A DNA stretch of 33,714 bases. It comes from Clostridiales bacterium (lineage in GTDB: Bacteria; Bacillota; Clostridia; DUPQ01). The notes under the pieces are model-generated. The model did no database searches. It saw nothing but the letters and a program-made list of their open reading frames with translations, and was not told where the DNA came from. The stretch is taken from contig JAGLDS010000005.1 of the NCBI GenBank assembly GCA_023145435.1, forward strand, positions 1 through 33,714, in the 5' to 3' direction. Below, one piece after another: positions 8,482-15,737 of the stretch. The number at the start of each line of letters is the position of its first letter. The first letter of the stretch is position 1. Position numbers and translations under genes: made by a program.

Positions 8482-8602
8482 CTACTAGCAATAAAGCAGA
8501 AGTAATCCACTTCTCACCTAGTAGATAAAGATGTTTGCAGGTTAATACTAAAAAGTTATACTACTTTAGTTTGAGAATGGGTTATTATTAACCCATTTTT
8601 TT
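8482..8602 (+). promoter_or_regulatory. structured leader with attenuator ahead of infC (L20-leader-like)
   Basis: Three structures follow the promoter. The first is a 7-bp stem CTACTAG/CTAGTAG (8482-8488 with 8518-8524) enclosing AGAAGT/ACTTCT. The second is an 8-bp bulged stem built from ACTAAA and TTTAGT (about 8547-8571). The last is a terminator: 8-bp stem ATGGGTTA/TAACCCAT (8577-8596) with a run of seven T. In Bacillus subtilis, L20 binds the infC leader and promotes premature termination. The same position, gene order and terminal terminator suggest the same control here. The pairing scheme is read by eye and unproven. The 5' part of the first stem slightly overlaps the promoter region, so the true RNA start matters. 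Confidence 0.65.
8577..8602 (+). terminator. attenuator terminator in the infC leader
   Basis: Perfect 8-bp stem (8577-8584 with 8589-8596), 4-base loop and a T7 tract, 36 bases before the infC start codon. Its place upstream of essential genes implies conditional termination. Confidence 0.85.
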
Positions 8603-8638
8603 ATGGAATGGATATGATAAGGTTGGAGGTGTCGCAAC

Positions 8639-9166
8639 ATAGCTAAAGATAAGAAAAAAAACGATTATAGAATTAATGAAGAAATCAAGAGTCAAAAAGT
8701 TAGACTTATTGACATGAACGGGAATATGGTTGGAATAGTAGAATTTAAAAATGCTATAACCATGGCTGAAAATGAAGGACTTGACTTAGTCGAAATTTCA
8801 CCAAATGCCAACCCACCTGTGTGTAAAATTATTGATTATGGTAAACACTTGTTTGAACAAGCTAAGAAAAAGAAAGAAGCTAACAAACATCAAAAAACCA
8901 TGGTAATCAAAGAAGTCTGGTTAAAACCTAAAATAGAAGATCATGACCTAGGTTTTAAAGTGAAAAGTGCTTGTAAGTTTTTATCCCAGGGACATAAAGT
9001 AAAAGTAAGCTTACGATTTAGAGGTAGAGAAATGCAATACACCAAAATGGGAATGGACGTTATTGATAAATTTGTAGGTTTGTGCTCTGAATACGGAGAA
9101 CCTGATAAAAGACCAAAACTAGCTGGTAGAAACATTATGGTGGTTCTATCTCCTAGCAAGAAATAG
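8639..9166 (+). CDS. infC: translation initiation factor IF-3, AUA start codon
   Basis: IF-3 prevents subunit joining and checks the start codon. From 8639 the protein is 175 residues and runs (M)AKDKKKNDYRINEEIKSQKV, the normal IF-3 N-terminus, through the C-terminal domain (PKIEDHDLGFK, RFRGREMQYT). The reading frame is closed by TAA at 8618, and no ATG, GTG or TTG exists between that stop and the conserved N-terminus. The only usable codon is ATA at 8639, eight bases after GGAGGT (8625-8630). The first ATG (8714) would delete 25 conserved residues. Rare starts (AUU, AUC, AUA) in infC are known and let IF-3 repress its own translation. First gene of the L35/L20 operon. Confidence 0.93.
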   Translation: MAKDKKKNDYRINEEIKSQKVRLIDMNGNMVGIVEFKNAITMAENEGLDLVEISPNANPPVCKIIDYGKHLFEQAKKKKEANKHQKTMVIKEVWLKPKIEDHDLGFKVKSACKFLSQGHKVKVSLRFRGREMQYTKMGMDVIDKFVGLCSEYGEPDKRPKLAGRNIMVVLSPSKK

Positions 9167-9184
9167 ATTTAAGGAGGAAGAATA

Positions 9185-9382
9185 ATGCCTAAAATAAAGA
9201 CACATAGTTCTTCAAAAAAAAGATTTAGTAAAACTGGAAATGGCAAAGTTAAAATGAGCCATGCTTCTAGAAGCCATAGACTGGTATCTAAAAGTAAGAA
9301 AGCTAGGAAACATCATAGACTTGATGCTTATGCATCTAGTGCAAATGAAGCAACTATTAAAAAATTAATTCCATATAAATAG
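9185..9382 (+). CDS. rpmI: 50S ribosomal protein L35
   Basis: The 65-residue, strongly basic protein begins [14 protein letters not shown], the L35 signature, and ends near LIPYK. The length is standard. AAGGAGG precedes the ATG. It lies between infC (18-base gap) and rplT (16-base gap) in the canonical infC-rpmI-rplT operon, so it should share the attenuated promoter. Confidence 0.97.
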   Translation: MPKIKTHSSSKKRFSKTGNGKVKMSHASRSHRLVSKSKKARKHHRLDAYASSANEATIKKLIPYK

Positions 9383-9398
9383 GTAGGAGGACTGGAAA

Positions 9399-9758
9399 AT
9401 GGCAAGAGTGAAAGGTGGCGTAACCACCCGCGCAAGACGTAAAAAAATATTAAAAATGGCTAAAGGATATTTTGGTCGTAAGAGTACCAATTTTAAAGTA
9501 GCTAAACAAGCTGTATTTAAATCATTACAGTATTCATATAGAGACAGAAAAGTTAACAAAAGAAACTTTAGAAAATTATGGATTACTAGAATTAACGCAG
9601 CAGCAAGAATTGACGGATTATCATATAGTAGATTTATGAATGGTCTTAAATTAAACGGTATTGACTTAAACAGAAAAGTACTAGCTGATATGGCGATTAA
9701 TGATCCAGCAGGATTTTCTGAATTAGTTAAATTAGCAAAAAAGAAGGTTGATGCGTAA
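9399..9758 (+). CDS. rplT: 50S ribosomal protein L20
   Basis: The 119-residue protein begins [19 protein letters not shown] with the basic N-terminal tail of L20, followed by the [15 protein letters not shown] segment that contacts 23S rRNA. L20 is needed for early 50S assembly and is the autogenous regulator of this operon in studied bacteria. GTAGGAGG precedes the start. The stop codon abuts the ATG of the following methyltransferase gene. Confidence 0.97.
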   Translation: MARVKGGVTTRARRKKILKMAKGYFGRKSTNFKVAKQAVFKSLQYSYRDRKVNKRNFRKLWITRINAAARIDGLSYSRFMNGLKLNGIDLNRKVLADMAINDPAGFSELVKLAKKKVDA

Positions 9759-10535
9759 ATGCAGAGAATAGAATCTTTGTCTAATGCAAAATTGAAAAGA
9801 CTGAAAAGTTTACATAGAAAAAAGGTTCGAGATGATTTGAACCTTTTTCTTGTAGAGGGAAAAAAAGTTATAAAAGAAGCATTACTTTCTTCATTTAGTA
9901 TTAGTGAAATATTTTTTACTAATTCATTTTTGGAGGAAGAAAGCGACTTTCTTAATGATTTTTTCAAGCTAGATCAGATATCATATGTTATTCGCGATAA
10001 CCTTTTTGAAAAATTAACAAATACAAAGACTCCACAGGGAATCATTGCTATTATAGAAAAAAAAGAATTTGATGTGAAATCAATTATTGAATCAGGAAAA
10101 AGTTTGTTGTTACTTGATAAAGTAAGTGACCCTGGTAACGTGGGTACAATTATTAGAACTGCAGAGGCTTTTTCATTTGGTTGTTGTTTCTATACAGCTG
10201 GAAGTGCTGATTTATACAACGAAAAAGTAATTAGATCTACTATGGGATCGATTTTTAGAATTCCCTATGTCAAATTTAGTGATGAAGTGTATCAATTATT
10301 AATTGATAATGATTATCAATTTATTGGATTAGATATTCATGGTAATAATAGTAATCTTGATAAATTAACTAGAAAAAGTGTAATTATAATTGGAAATGAA
10401 GCAAATGGTTTATCAGATGAAATTAAAAATATTTGTAATCACTTATTAAAGATTAATATGGCTGGTGAAACTGAGTCTTTAAATGCAGCTATTGCATCTG
10501 CTATAATAATGTATGAAATAAGCAAGATTATATAA
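9759..10535 (+). CDS. SpoU/TrmH-family RNA 2'-O-methyltransferase
   Basis: This protein is likely to methylate a ribose 2'-OH in rRNA or tRNA using SAM. The 258-residue protein has an N-terminal substrate-binding domain (about 1-100) with FLVEGKKVIKEAL. The SPOUT trefoil-knot domain follows, with motif 1 DPGNVGTIIRTAEAF (124-138; N127, R133), motif 2 IIGNEANGLSD and motif 3 ESLNAAIASAIIMYE. It matches the YsgA-type family in length and layout. The ATG directly follows the rplT stop, so it is translated by coupling in the ribosomal protein operon. The target nucleotide cannot be told from sequence. Confidence 0.9.
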   Translation: MQRIESLSNAKLKRLKSLHRKKVRDDLNLFLVEGKKVIKEALLSSFSISEIFFTNSFLEEESDFLNDFFKLDQISYVIRDNLFEKLTNTKTPQGIIAIIEKKEFDVKSIIESGKSLLLLDKVSDPGNVGTIIRTAEAFSFGCCFYTAGSADLYNEKVIRSTMGSIFRIPYVKFSDEVYQLLIDNDYQFIGLDIHGNNSNLDKLTRKSVIIIGNEANGLSDEIKNICNHLLKINMAGETESLNAAIASAIIMYEISKII

Positions 10536-10547
10536 GGGAAAAATAAA

Positions 10548-10898
10548 ATGAAAGAATTAAAAGATTTAAAATTTGATAAAGATGGTTTAATTACTATTGT
10601 TACACAAGATGAATTGACAAAAGAAGTGTTAATGGTAGCTTATGCAAAACTTGAACAGATACAAGCTACTTTATTAACAAGAAAAGCTACATATTTTAGT
10701 AGAAGTCGTAATCAAACGTGGGTTAAAGGTGAAACCTCTGGTCATTATCAAGAAGTAATTGATGTTAAAGTAGATTGTGATCACGATGCTGTTTTGTATA
10801 TTGTTAATCAAATTGGTGCAGCTTGTCATACTAATGAGTTTTCTTGTTTTTATAGAAAAATTAGTGAGAAAGGAACTTTTGAAGATGAAAAAAAATAA
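10548..10898 (+). CDS. hisI: phosphoribosyl-AMP cyclohydrolase
   Basis: HisI opens the purine ring of phosphoribosyl-AMP in the third step of histidine synthesis. The 116-residue protein has the family core: [26 protein letters not shown], the metal-binding CDHDA and the Cys-containing [12 protein letters not shown]. The last codons overlap hisE by 14 bases. No other his gene is in the window, and the pair follows a translation operon rather than hisG or hisF. It is read from the infC operon or from an unseen promoter, with AAGGG upstream of the ATG. Confidence 0.93.
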   Translation: MKELKDLKFDKDGLITIVTQDELTKEVLMVAYAKLEQIQATLLTRKATYFSRSRNQTWVKGETSGHYQEVIDVKVDCDHDAVLYIVNQIGAACHTNEFSCFYRKISEKGTFEDEKK

Positions 10899-11175
10899 AG
10901 AGATTATTAATGATTTAGTTGAAATAATCAGTGAACGTAAAAAAAACAAAGTAGAAGGATCTTATACTAACTACTTGTTTGATAAAGGACTAGATAAAAT
11001 ATTAAAAAAAGTGGGAGAAGAAACAGCTGAAGTTATTATCGCTTCTAAGAATGAAGATAAAAGCGAACTAATTTATGAAACTGCAGATTTAATATACCAC
11101 ATGCTAGTTCTACTAGAAGAAAAAAACATTTCACTTGATGAAATATATGAGGAATTAATAAAAAGACATAAATAA
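10885..11175 (+). CDS. hisE: phosphoribosyl-ATP pyrophosphatase
   Basis: HisE removes pyrophosphate from phosphoribosyl-ATP, the second step of histidine synthesis. The 96-residue protein from the ATG at 10885 begins [19 protein letters not shown] and carries the MazG-like helical core [16 protein letters not shown] and [14 protein letters not shown] with Glu/Asp metal ligands. The frame is open further upstream (to 10777), but that extension is antiparallel in logic to HisE homologues, is hydrophobic and overlaps hisI fully, so it was rejected. In many bacteria hisI and hisE are fused; here they are separate but overlapping and in different frames. Confidence 0.92.
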   Translation: MKKNKEIINDLVEIISERKKNKVEGSYTNYLFDKGLDKILKKVGEETAEVIIASKNEDKSELIYETADLIYHMLVLLEEKNISLDEIYEELIKRHK

Positions 11176-11287
11176 AAATTATTAAATCTATAATTTCTTC
11201 ATTATTTAGAGTCTAGTAGGATTTACAGTGCGTTTTACTAACGATAGGATTATATAGTATATTTAGTAATAAACGGAGAAGAGTAAC
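11176..11287. other. intergenic region without recognised content
   Basis: AT-rich spacer between hisE and the tRNA-Leu terminator. No conserved gene, clear promoter or strong hairpin was found. Confidence 0.5.
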
Positions 11288-11312
11288 AAAAAAATAGGAC
11301 ATTTAGTCCTAT
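11288..11312 (-). terminator. intrinsic terminator of the tRNA-Leu gene
   Basis: Seven-bp stem ATAGGAC/GTCCTAT (11294-11300 with 11306-11312) with a 5-base loop. On the minus strand it is followed by a run of T residues (11294-11288), placing it 10 bases after the tRNA CCA end. It may also stop hisE transcripts, but the plus-strand T tract is poor. Confidence 0.85.
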
Positions 11313-11321
11313 TTAGTTATT

Positions 11322-11406
11322 TGGTGCAAGAGATGGGAATCGAACCCACATGGATTTCTCCACACGGCCCTCAACCGTGCGCGTCTGCCAGTTCCGCCAC
11401 TCTCGC
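11322..11406 (-). tRNA. tRNA-Leu (anticodon GAG)
   Basis: An 85-base class II tRNA with encoded CCA. The acceptor stem GCGAGAG pairs with CTCTTGC (one G-U), then A73 and CCA. The anticodon stem is CACGG/CCGTG with loop TTGAGGG, giving anticodon GAG, which reads CUU and CUC. A long variable arm (TGGAGAAATCCA) and the T-loop GGTTCGATTCC are present. It is transcribed alone from a consensus promoter. Confidence 0.97.
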
Positions 11407-11420
11407 ATAGAGCAAGAATA

Positions 11421-11449
11421 ATTATACAAGTTGTGAAAAATACTGTCAA
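11421..11449 (-). promoter_or_regulatory. consensus sigma-A promoter of tRNA-Leu
   Basis: On the minus strand TTGACA (11449-11444), a 17-base spacer and TATAAT (11426-11421): both hexamers are perfect. The predicted start lies about 10 bases before the mature tRNA 5' end. Confidence 0.93.
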
Positions 11450-11519
11450 GAAATATACAATGATAAAATTAGATAATTATGGTAATATTGAAGTGAAATT
11501 ATAAAAAAGGAGATAACTA

Positions 11520-11795
11520 ATGGATACTTATGATGAAAGCAAATTACGTAAACTTGCTGAGAGAAGAGTTAAAGAAAAGCGAGAGTTGACTTCACATATA
11601 ATTGCTTATGTATGTGTTAATGGTTTTTTATTAGCTTTAAATTATATAATACAAAGTGAAATTAGCTGGGCTTTATTTCCATTATTAGGATGGGGAATTG
11701 GTTTAGTAATTCATATACTTACTACAATTAAATTCCTAATGGATAAAGGAGATAAAGTTGAACGTGAAATGGAAAAATTAAGAAGAAGAAAATAG
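11520..11795 (+). CDS. small 2TM-domain membrane protein
   Basis: The 91-residue protein has a charged N-terminus (DESKLRKLAERRVKEKREL), two transmembrane helices (about 25-45 and 50-70) and a basic C-terminal tail ending KLRRRK. This layout is that of the 2TM domain family, also found fused to histidine kinases; no activity is known. AAAAAGGAG precedes the ATG. The next gene starts within about 12 bases, so the two form an operon. Confidence 0.8.
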   Translation: MDTYDESKLRKLAERRVKEKRELTSHIIAYVCVNGFLLALNYIIQSEISWALFPLLGWGIGLVIHILTTIKFLMDKGDKVEREMEKLRRRK

Positions 11796-11807
11796 ATGGA
11801 GGATACT

Positions 11808-12683
11808 ATGCCAGAAAGAGAAAAAATAGTTGGTCACAAATTTATGAGGTTAATCAATCTACTTATTAGTAGATTTTGGGATATTTCAAAAGTAAATGTT
11901 TATAGTGTGTTACTATATTTACCATCATTTGCAATAATGTTTTATTTATCCTTAAGTGTATTCCCAGCAGATTTTGATAAACTAGCAAGTATATTTATTT
12001 ATACTGTTGAAGATGTTGCACTTATAAATGCCCTTGTTCGAATGGCAGTTGGTCTTGTATTTATGACAATTCCTATGATTGTGTTTGGACCAGCAGCAGC
12101 AGGAGCTGCTAATGTATTTAAGTTAATTATTGCTAATAAATCCATCCAAGTATGGTCAATTATGTGGCAATCAATGAAAAAGCACTTTTTAAAATCATTT
12201 ATTGTTAGTGGAATTAGTACAGTAATTATGTACGTTTCGCTACTATCATTAAGAATATGGATACAACTACAAAATAATTCTGAATTTATTAGCGGATTAA
12301 AAAGCAATGATGTAATCGATTCATTGATTAAGTTTTTATTAGGAAATAAATTTTTCTTTGTAATGATTATAATTTTAATATTATTATTTATTCTTATTTT
12401 TACCATGATGCATCTATATATATATCAACTACTAGTACAATATGACTTATCTATAACAAAATTATTTAAATATTCTTATACTTTTGCAATTTTACGGTTT
12501 ATTCCTAATTTATTAATTGTTATTGTATGTATGGCATTAACAGTAATACCTTACTGGATTCACTACTTATTTGGTGGAGGAATGACTATGTTTGTTACAT
12601 TTGGATTATGTGGATTAATTATTAATTATTATACTTGGCCCGCTTTAGAAAAACACTTTGAGCCTTTAGTTGATAGAAAATAA
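11808..12683 (+). CDS. multi-spanning membrane protein, DUF624 (YesL)-like
   Basis: The 291-residue hydrophobic protein has about six transmembrane segments (near 28-50, 72-95, 128-150, 176-200, 222-242 and 248-275). The pattern GPAAAGAANVFKLI followed by a WSIMWQSMKKHFLKSF stretch resembles the DUF624/YesL family, usually found by carbohydrate uptake genes; function unknown. An ATG at 11796 is in frame, but GGAGG lies after it, so 11808 is the start. A strong terminator follows. Confidence 0.75.
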   Translation: MPEREKIVGHKFMRLINLLISRFWDISKVNVYSVLLYLPSFAIMFYLSLSVFPADFDKLASIFIYTVEDVALINALVRMAVGLVFMTIPMIVFGPAAAGAANVFKLIIANKSIQVWSIMWQSMKKHFLKSFIVSGISTVIMYVSLLSLRIWIQLQNNSEFISGLKSNDVIDSLIKFLLGNKFFFVMIIILILLFILIFTMMHLYIYQLLVQYDLSITKLFKYSYTFAILRFIPNLLIVIVCMALTVIPYWIHYLFGGGMTMFVTFGLCGLIINYYTWPALEKHFEPLVDRK

Positions 12684-12700
12684 ATAAATTAAAATATTTA

Positions 12701-12732
12701 AAAGGCAAATAGTAAGAATTCTATTTGCCTTT
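12701..12732. terminator. bidirectional terminator between convergent operons
   Basis: Perfect 12-bp stem AAAGGCAAATAG/CTATTTGCCTTT with an 8-base loop, in the gap between the convergent DUF624-like and dapB genes. The bases after it are T-rich on both strands, although the T tracts are broken. Confidence 0.8.
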
Positions 12733-12758
12733 ATTATTCTTTTAAAAAAAATCTTATA

Positions 12759-13514
12759 TTAAGTTTTTAACATACTATTCATTGTATAGAAACCACTAGG
12801 TTGCTTATTTAGATAGATAGCAGCTTTTATTGCTCCATTTGCGAATATGTCTTTTGATAGGGCTTCATGTTTTATTTCAATGATTTCATTATGTCCTGAA
12901 AATATTATAGTATGTTCTCCAACAATATTTCCACCTCTAATTGAGTGAATACCTATTTCATTTGGTGAACGCTTTTTTCGACTAGATTGGCGATCGTAAA
13001 TATAATCTTTGGGTTGCTCAAGAGATTTATTAATTGAATCTGCAATTGCTAAAGCAGTTCCACTTGGAGCATCAATTTTCTGATTATGATGTTTTTCAAT
13101 AATCTCTATATCAAATGAATCTTCTAAAAAGGAAGCTGCTTGTTTACATAGACTCATTACTAGATTAACACCCATTGACATATTAGCACTGAAAAATACT
13201 GGGATTGTTAAAGAGACTTGTTGTAATTTAGCTAATTGCTCATCTTTTAAACCCGTTGTAGCCATTACTAGAGCTGTATTTGTATTCTGACAATATGTTA
13301 GAACATCATTAAAAGCTAATGGATTTGAAAAATCAATAACTACATCTGCAGGGATATTATTTTTTATAATAGATGTAAAGACTGGAAAGTTATTATATTG
13401 CTTTTCTACTACATCTGCACCTGCAACAATAGTTACTTCACTATTAGAATCTACAAGATCTACAATAACTTGTCCCATTTTTCCATTACAACCATTTAAA
13501 AAGATTTTTATCAT
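12759..13514 (-). CDS. dapB: 4-hydroxy-tetrahydrodipicolinate reductase
   Basis: DapB reduces hydroxy-tetrahydrodipicolinate with NAD(P)H, the second committed step toward diaminopimelate and lysine. The 251-residue protein has the Rossmann motif NGCNGKMGQ (7-15). The catalytic segment is EKHHNQKIDAPSGTAL (140-155), with the catalytic His pair 142-143, Lys146 and the substrate loop SGT. AGGAG precedes the ATG. It is last in asd-dapA-dapB, 8 bases after dapA, under the lysine riboswitch. Confidence 0.97.
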   Translation of the reverse strand: MIKIFLNGCNGKMGQVIVDLVDSNSEVTIVAGADVVEKQYNNFPVFTSIIKNNIPADVVIDFSNPLAFNDVLTYCQNTNTALVMATTGLKDEQLAKLQQVSLTIPVFFSANMSMGVNLVMSLCKQAASFLEDSFDIEIIEKHHNQKIDAPSGTALAIADSINKSLEQPKDYIYDRQSSRKKRSPNEIGIHSIRGGNIVGEHTIIFSGHNEIIEIKHEALSKDIFANGAIKAAIYLNKQPSGFYTMNSMLKT

Positions 13515-13522
13515 GACTACTC

Positions 13523-14401
13523 CTATATTAACTCTAATTTTCGCATAACTGAATGTAAAATTTCTTTATTCTTATTTGACATTTCAATAAGAGGTAAGCG
13601 TAATAGCCCACCAGGTAGTCCCATCATATTAACAGCAGTTTTACAAGGAATAGGATTATTTTCAATAAATAGGGTTTGTGCTAATTCATATGTTTCATAA
13701 AACATCTCTCTGCTTTTTTTAATGTTTCCATCTAGATAATATTTACATATGTCATGAGTTTGCGTTGGAGCTACATTTGCAACCACTGAAATGACTCCCT
13801 GTGCTCCTAAAGATAAAAATGGTAGTAATTGTCCATCTTCACCTGAGTAAACCGTGAAATCATCATTAGTTTTACTTATAACTTTTGCAGCTTGATCAAG
13901 ATTGCACTCTTTTACTCCCACAATATTTTTAACAGTTGATAATTCAATTAAAGTATTTGCATCTACATTAATACCTGTTCTGCTAGGAACATTATATATT
14001 AGCATTGGAAGGTTTACACCATTTGCTATAGTAGTAAAGTGAGCAATTAATCCCGCTTGTGTTGTTTTATTATAGTATGGGGAAACAGACAATATGGCAT
14101 CAGCACCAACTTTCTCTGCGTATTGACTTAATTCAATGGCATGGGTTGTATGATTACTACCTGTATTTGCAATAACAGGTACTCGCTTATTAATATATTC
14201 TACTGTAAAACGAATTACTTCTTTATGTTCTTCGTCAGGCATTGTTGATGACTCTCCAGTAGTTCCACAAATTAATATGGCATCTGTCCCATTATTGATC
14301 TGAAAATCGATTAGTACTTTAAGTGCTTCATAGTCAACACTACTTTTTGTAAAAGGCGTAATGATGGCTACACATGAACCAGTAAATATACGTTGACTCA
14401 T
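13523..14401 (-). CDS. dapA: 4-hydroxy-tetrahydrodipicolinate synthase
   Basis: DapA condenses pyruvate with aspartate semialdehyde. The 292-residue TIM-barrel lyase keeps all key residues: Thr47-Thr48 in CGTTGESST, Tyr110 in SPYYNK, Tyr136 and Arg141 in IYNVPSRTG, and the Schiff-base Lys164 in GVKECN. Its Shine-Dalgarno GGAGGG lies inside the end of asd, and its ATG follows the asd stop directly, so the two are coupled. It is fed by asd product and passes its own product to DapB. Ends in TAG. Confidence 0.98.
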   Translation of the reverse strand: MSQRIFTGSCVAIITPFTKSSVDYEALKVLIDFQINNGTDAILICGTTGESSTMPDEEHKEVIRFTVEYINKRVPVIANTGSNHTTHAIELSQYAEKVGADAILSVSPYYNKTTQAGLIAHFTTIANGVNLPMLIYNVPSRTGINVDANTLIELSTVKNIVGVKECNLDQAAKVISKTNDDFTVYSGEDGQLLPFLSLGAQGVISVVANVAPTQTHDICKYYLDGNIKKSREMFYETYELAQTLFIENNPIPCKTAVNMMGLPGGLLRLPLIEMSNKNKEILHSVMRKLELI

Positions 14402-15409
14402 TTATTTTCCCTCCTCGTTCCAATAAGCTATTAATTTTTCTGCAATTTGAATTGTGTTAGTAGCTGCACCTTTTCTAATATTATCTGCAACGACCCATAT
14501 GTTTATGCCGTTTTTAACACTTTCGTCTCTTCTAATACGTCCTACAAATGTTTCGTTTTTACCTGCAGCTTCTAAAGCTAATGGGTAAATATTATTAAAA
14601 GGATCATCTTGTACAATAATACCAGGAGCATTTGTTATTGTTTTTTTAACATCATCAATATTGAATGGTTTTTCAAATTCAATATTAATAGATTCACTAT
14701 GACTATCAAAAACAGGAACTCTAACTGCTGTAGCTGTAACTGCTAAATTAGGCTCATGCAGAATTTTTCTAGTTTCATTAATCATTTTAATTTCTTCTTT
14801 TGTATAACCATTTTCAGTAAATACATCAATGTGAGGTATACAGTTTCCGGCGATTGGATGAGGGAATTTCTCTGGTGGATTTCCCTTTAAACCTTCTTCT
14901 AAATCTTTGTATCCACCCATTCCAGCACCTGAAACAGCTTGATATGTAGAATAGACAACTCTCTTAATTGTATATTTATCATGAAGTGGTTTTAATACTA
15001 CCATTGCTTGAATTGTTGAACAGTTTGGGTTTGCAATAATACCTTGATGTTTAAGTATGTCTTTTGGGTTTACTTCAGGAACTACCAATGGAACTAAATC
15101 GTCCATTCTAAAAGCAGAAGAATTATCAATTACAACTACTCCTTTGCTTGCTGCGATTGGAGAATACTCTAATGAAGTGGCTCCTCCAGCTGAAAATAGG
15201 GCTATATCTATGTTTTTATCAAATGAAGCTTTTGTTAATTCTTCAACTATATAATCATTGTTATTAAAGGTGATAGTTTTACCAGCTGAGCGTTTAGAAG
15301 CCATGAAATAAATTTTATTTATTGGTAAATCCATTTCCTCTAACACTTTTATAAAAGTTCTTCCTACCATTCCAGTCGCTCCAACTATGGCAAAGTTATA
15401 TTGTTTCAT
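14402..15409 (-). CDS. asd: aspartate-semialdehyde dehydrogenase
   Basis: Asd reduces aspartyl phosphate to aspartate semialdehyde with NADPH. The 335-residue protein from the ATG at 15409 begins MKQYNFAIVGATGMVGR (NADP-binding motif at 7-16) and has the catalytic Cys130 in ANPNCSTIQ. The substrate and catalytic His region is RVPVFDSHSESI. The frame is open 30 codons further upstream, but that stretch is riboswitch RNA; GGAGG lies six bases before the ATG at 15409. First gene of the operon, directly controlled by the lysine riboswitch terminator. Confidence 0.96.
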   Translation of the reverse strand: MKQYNFAIVGATGMVGRTFIKVLEEMDLPINKIYFMASKRSAGKTITFNNNDYIVEELTKASFDKNIDIALFSAGGATSLEYSPIAASKGVVVIDNSSAFRMDDLVPLVVPEVNPKDILKHQGIIANPNCSTIQAMVVLKPLHDKYTIKRVVYSTYQAVSGAGMGGYKDLEEGLKGNPPEKFPHPIAGNCIPHIDVFTENGYTKEEIKMINETRKILHEPNLAVTATAVRVPVFDSHSESINIEFEKPFNIDDVKKTITNAPGIIVQDDPFNNIYPLALEAAGKNETFVGRIRRDESVKNGINIWVVADNIRKGAATNTIQIAEKLIAYWNEEGK

Positions 15410-15440
15410 TTCTAATCCTCCATTACTATTATATACTAAA

Positions 15441-15466
15441 ATAACAAAATCGGTACAGAGTACCGA
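15441..15466 (-). terminator. riboswitch-controlled terminator ahead of asd
   Basis: On the minus strand TCGGTAC-TCT-GTACCGA (15466-15450) is a perfect 7-bp stem followed by TTTTGTTAT. It lies between the lysine aptamer and the asd start, so it is the expression platform that should form when lysine is bound. A second perfect stem (15467-15484) sits just before it and shares base 15484 with the aptamer P1 stem. Confidence 0.85.
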
Positions 15467-15483
15467 CACAAATTTTAATTTGT

Positions 15484-15651
15484 GATAGCCCTCCATCATA
15501 GTTATGATGACAGTTTAGTAGCTATTAATCGACTAAACCAGGAATACTATTAGTTTGGAATAATTTTCCTTCGGCAAATGGGTCCTTTCACTGTCAAGTT
15601 TTTGTCCAAACACTAAATTGTCAGTTACTAATAGCCAAATGCTCCTCTATC
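15484..15651 (-). promoter_or_regulatory. lysine riboswitch (L box) aptamer
   Basis: On the minus strand the segment opens with GATAGAGGAGC and closes with GGAGGGCTATC, forming P1. Between them are the conserved TGAAAGG, TGCCGAAG and CTGG elements in the right order, as in the Bacillus subtilis lysC leader. The aptamer of about 168 bases is of normal size. It senses lysine and represses the asd-dapA-dapB operon by the terminator at 15441-15466. Confidence 0.95.
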
Positions 15652-15671
15652 TTGCTTATTTAATTTTTTTG

Positions 15672-15700
15672 ATTATACAGTAAATTAAATGGCCTGTCAA
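15672..15700 (-). promoter_or_regulatory. consensus promoter of the asd-dapA-dapB operon
   Basis: On the minus strand TTGACA (15700-15695), 17 bases, TATAAT (15677-15672): both perfect. Transcription begins about 15 bases before the aptamer. Confidence 0.93.
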
Positions 15701-15722
15701 TAAAGCGGTTTTATGTTACAAT
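15694..15722 (+). promoter_or_regulatory. candidate divergent promoter of the downstream membrane protein gene
   Basis: CTGTCA (15694-15699), 17 bases, then TACAAT (15717-15722) preceded by TG (extended -10). Its -35 covers the same bases as the -35 of the asd promoter on the other strand. The predicted start is about 8 bases before the ATG. Confidence 0.45.
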
Positions 15723-15737
15723 TACTACGAGGTGACT

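Noticed and set aside
9365-9967. A 200-codon open frame on the minus strand opposite rplT and the methyltransferase gene
   Set aside because: It is the shadow of two well-supported plus-strand genes, has no ribosome site and encodes no recognisable domain.
10777-10884. N-terminal extension of hisE
   Set aside because: It overlaps hisI fully, is hydrophobic and unlike HisE. The conserved protein begins at the ATG at 10885.
11999-12406. A 135-codon minus-strand open frame
   Set aside because: Lies wholly inside the DUF624-like membrane protein gene; AT-rich hydrophobic codons leave the opposite strand open by chance.
15410-15499. Thirty-codon upstream extension of asd
   Set aside because: The stretch is the riboswitch terminator and P1 region. 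GGAGG and the conserved N-terminus place the start at 15409.
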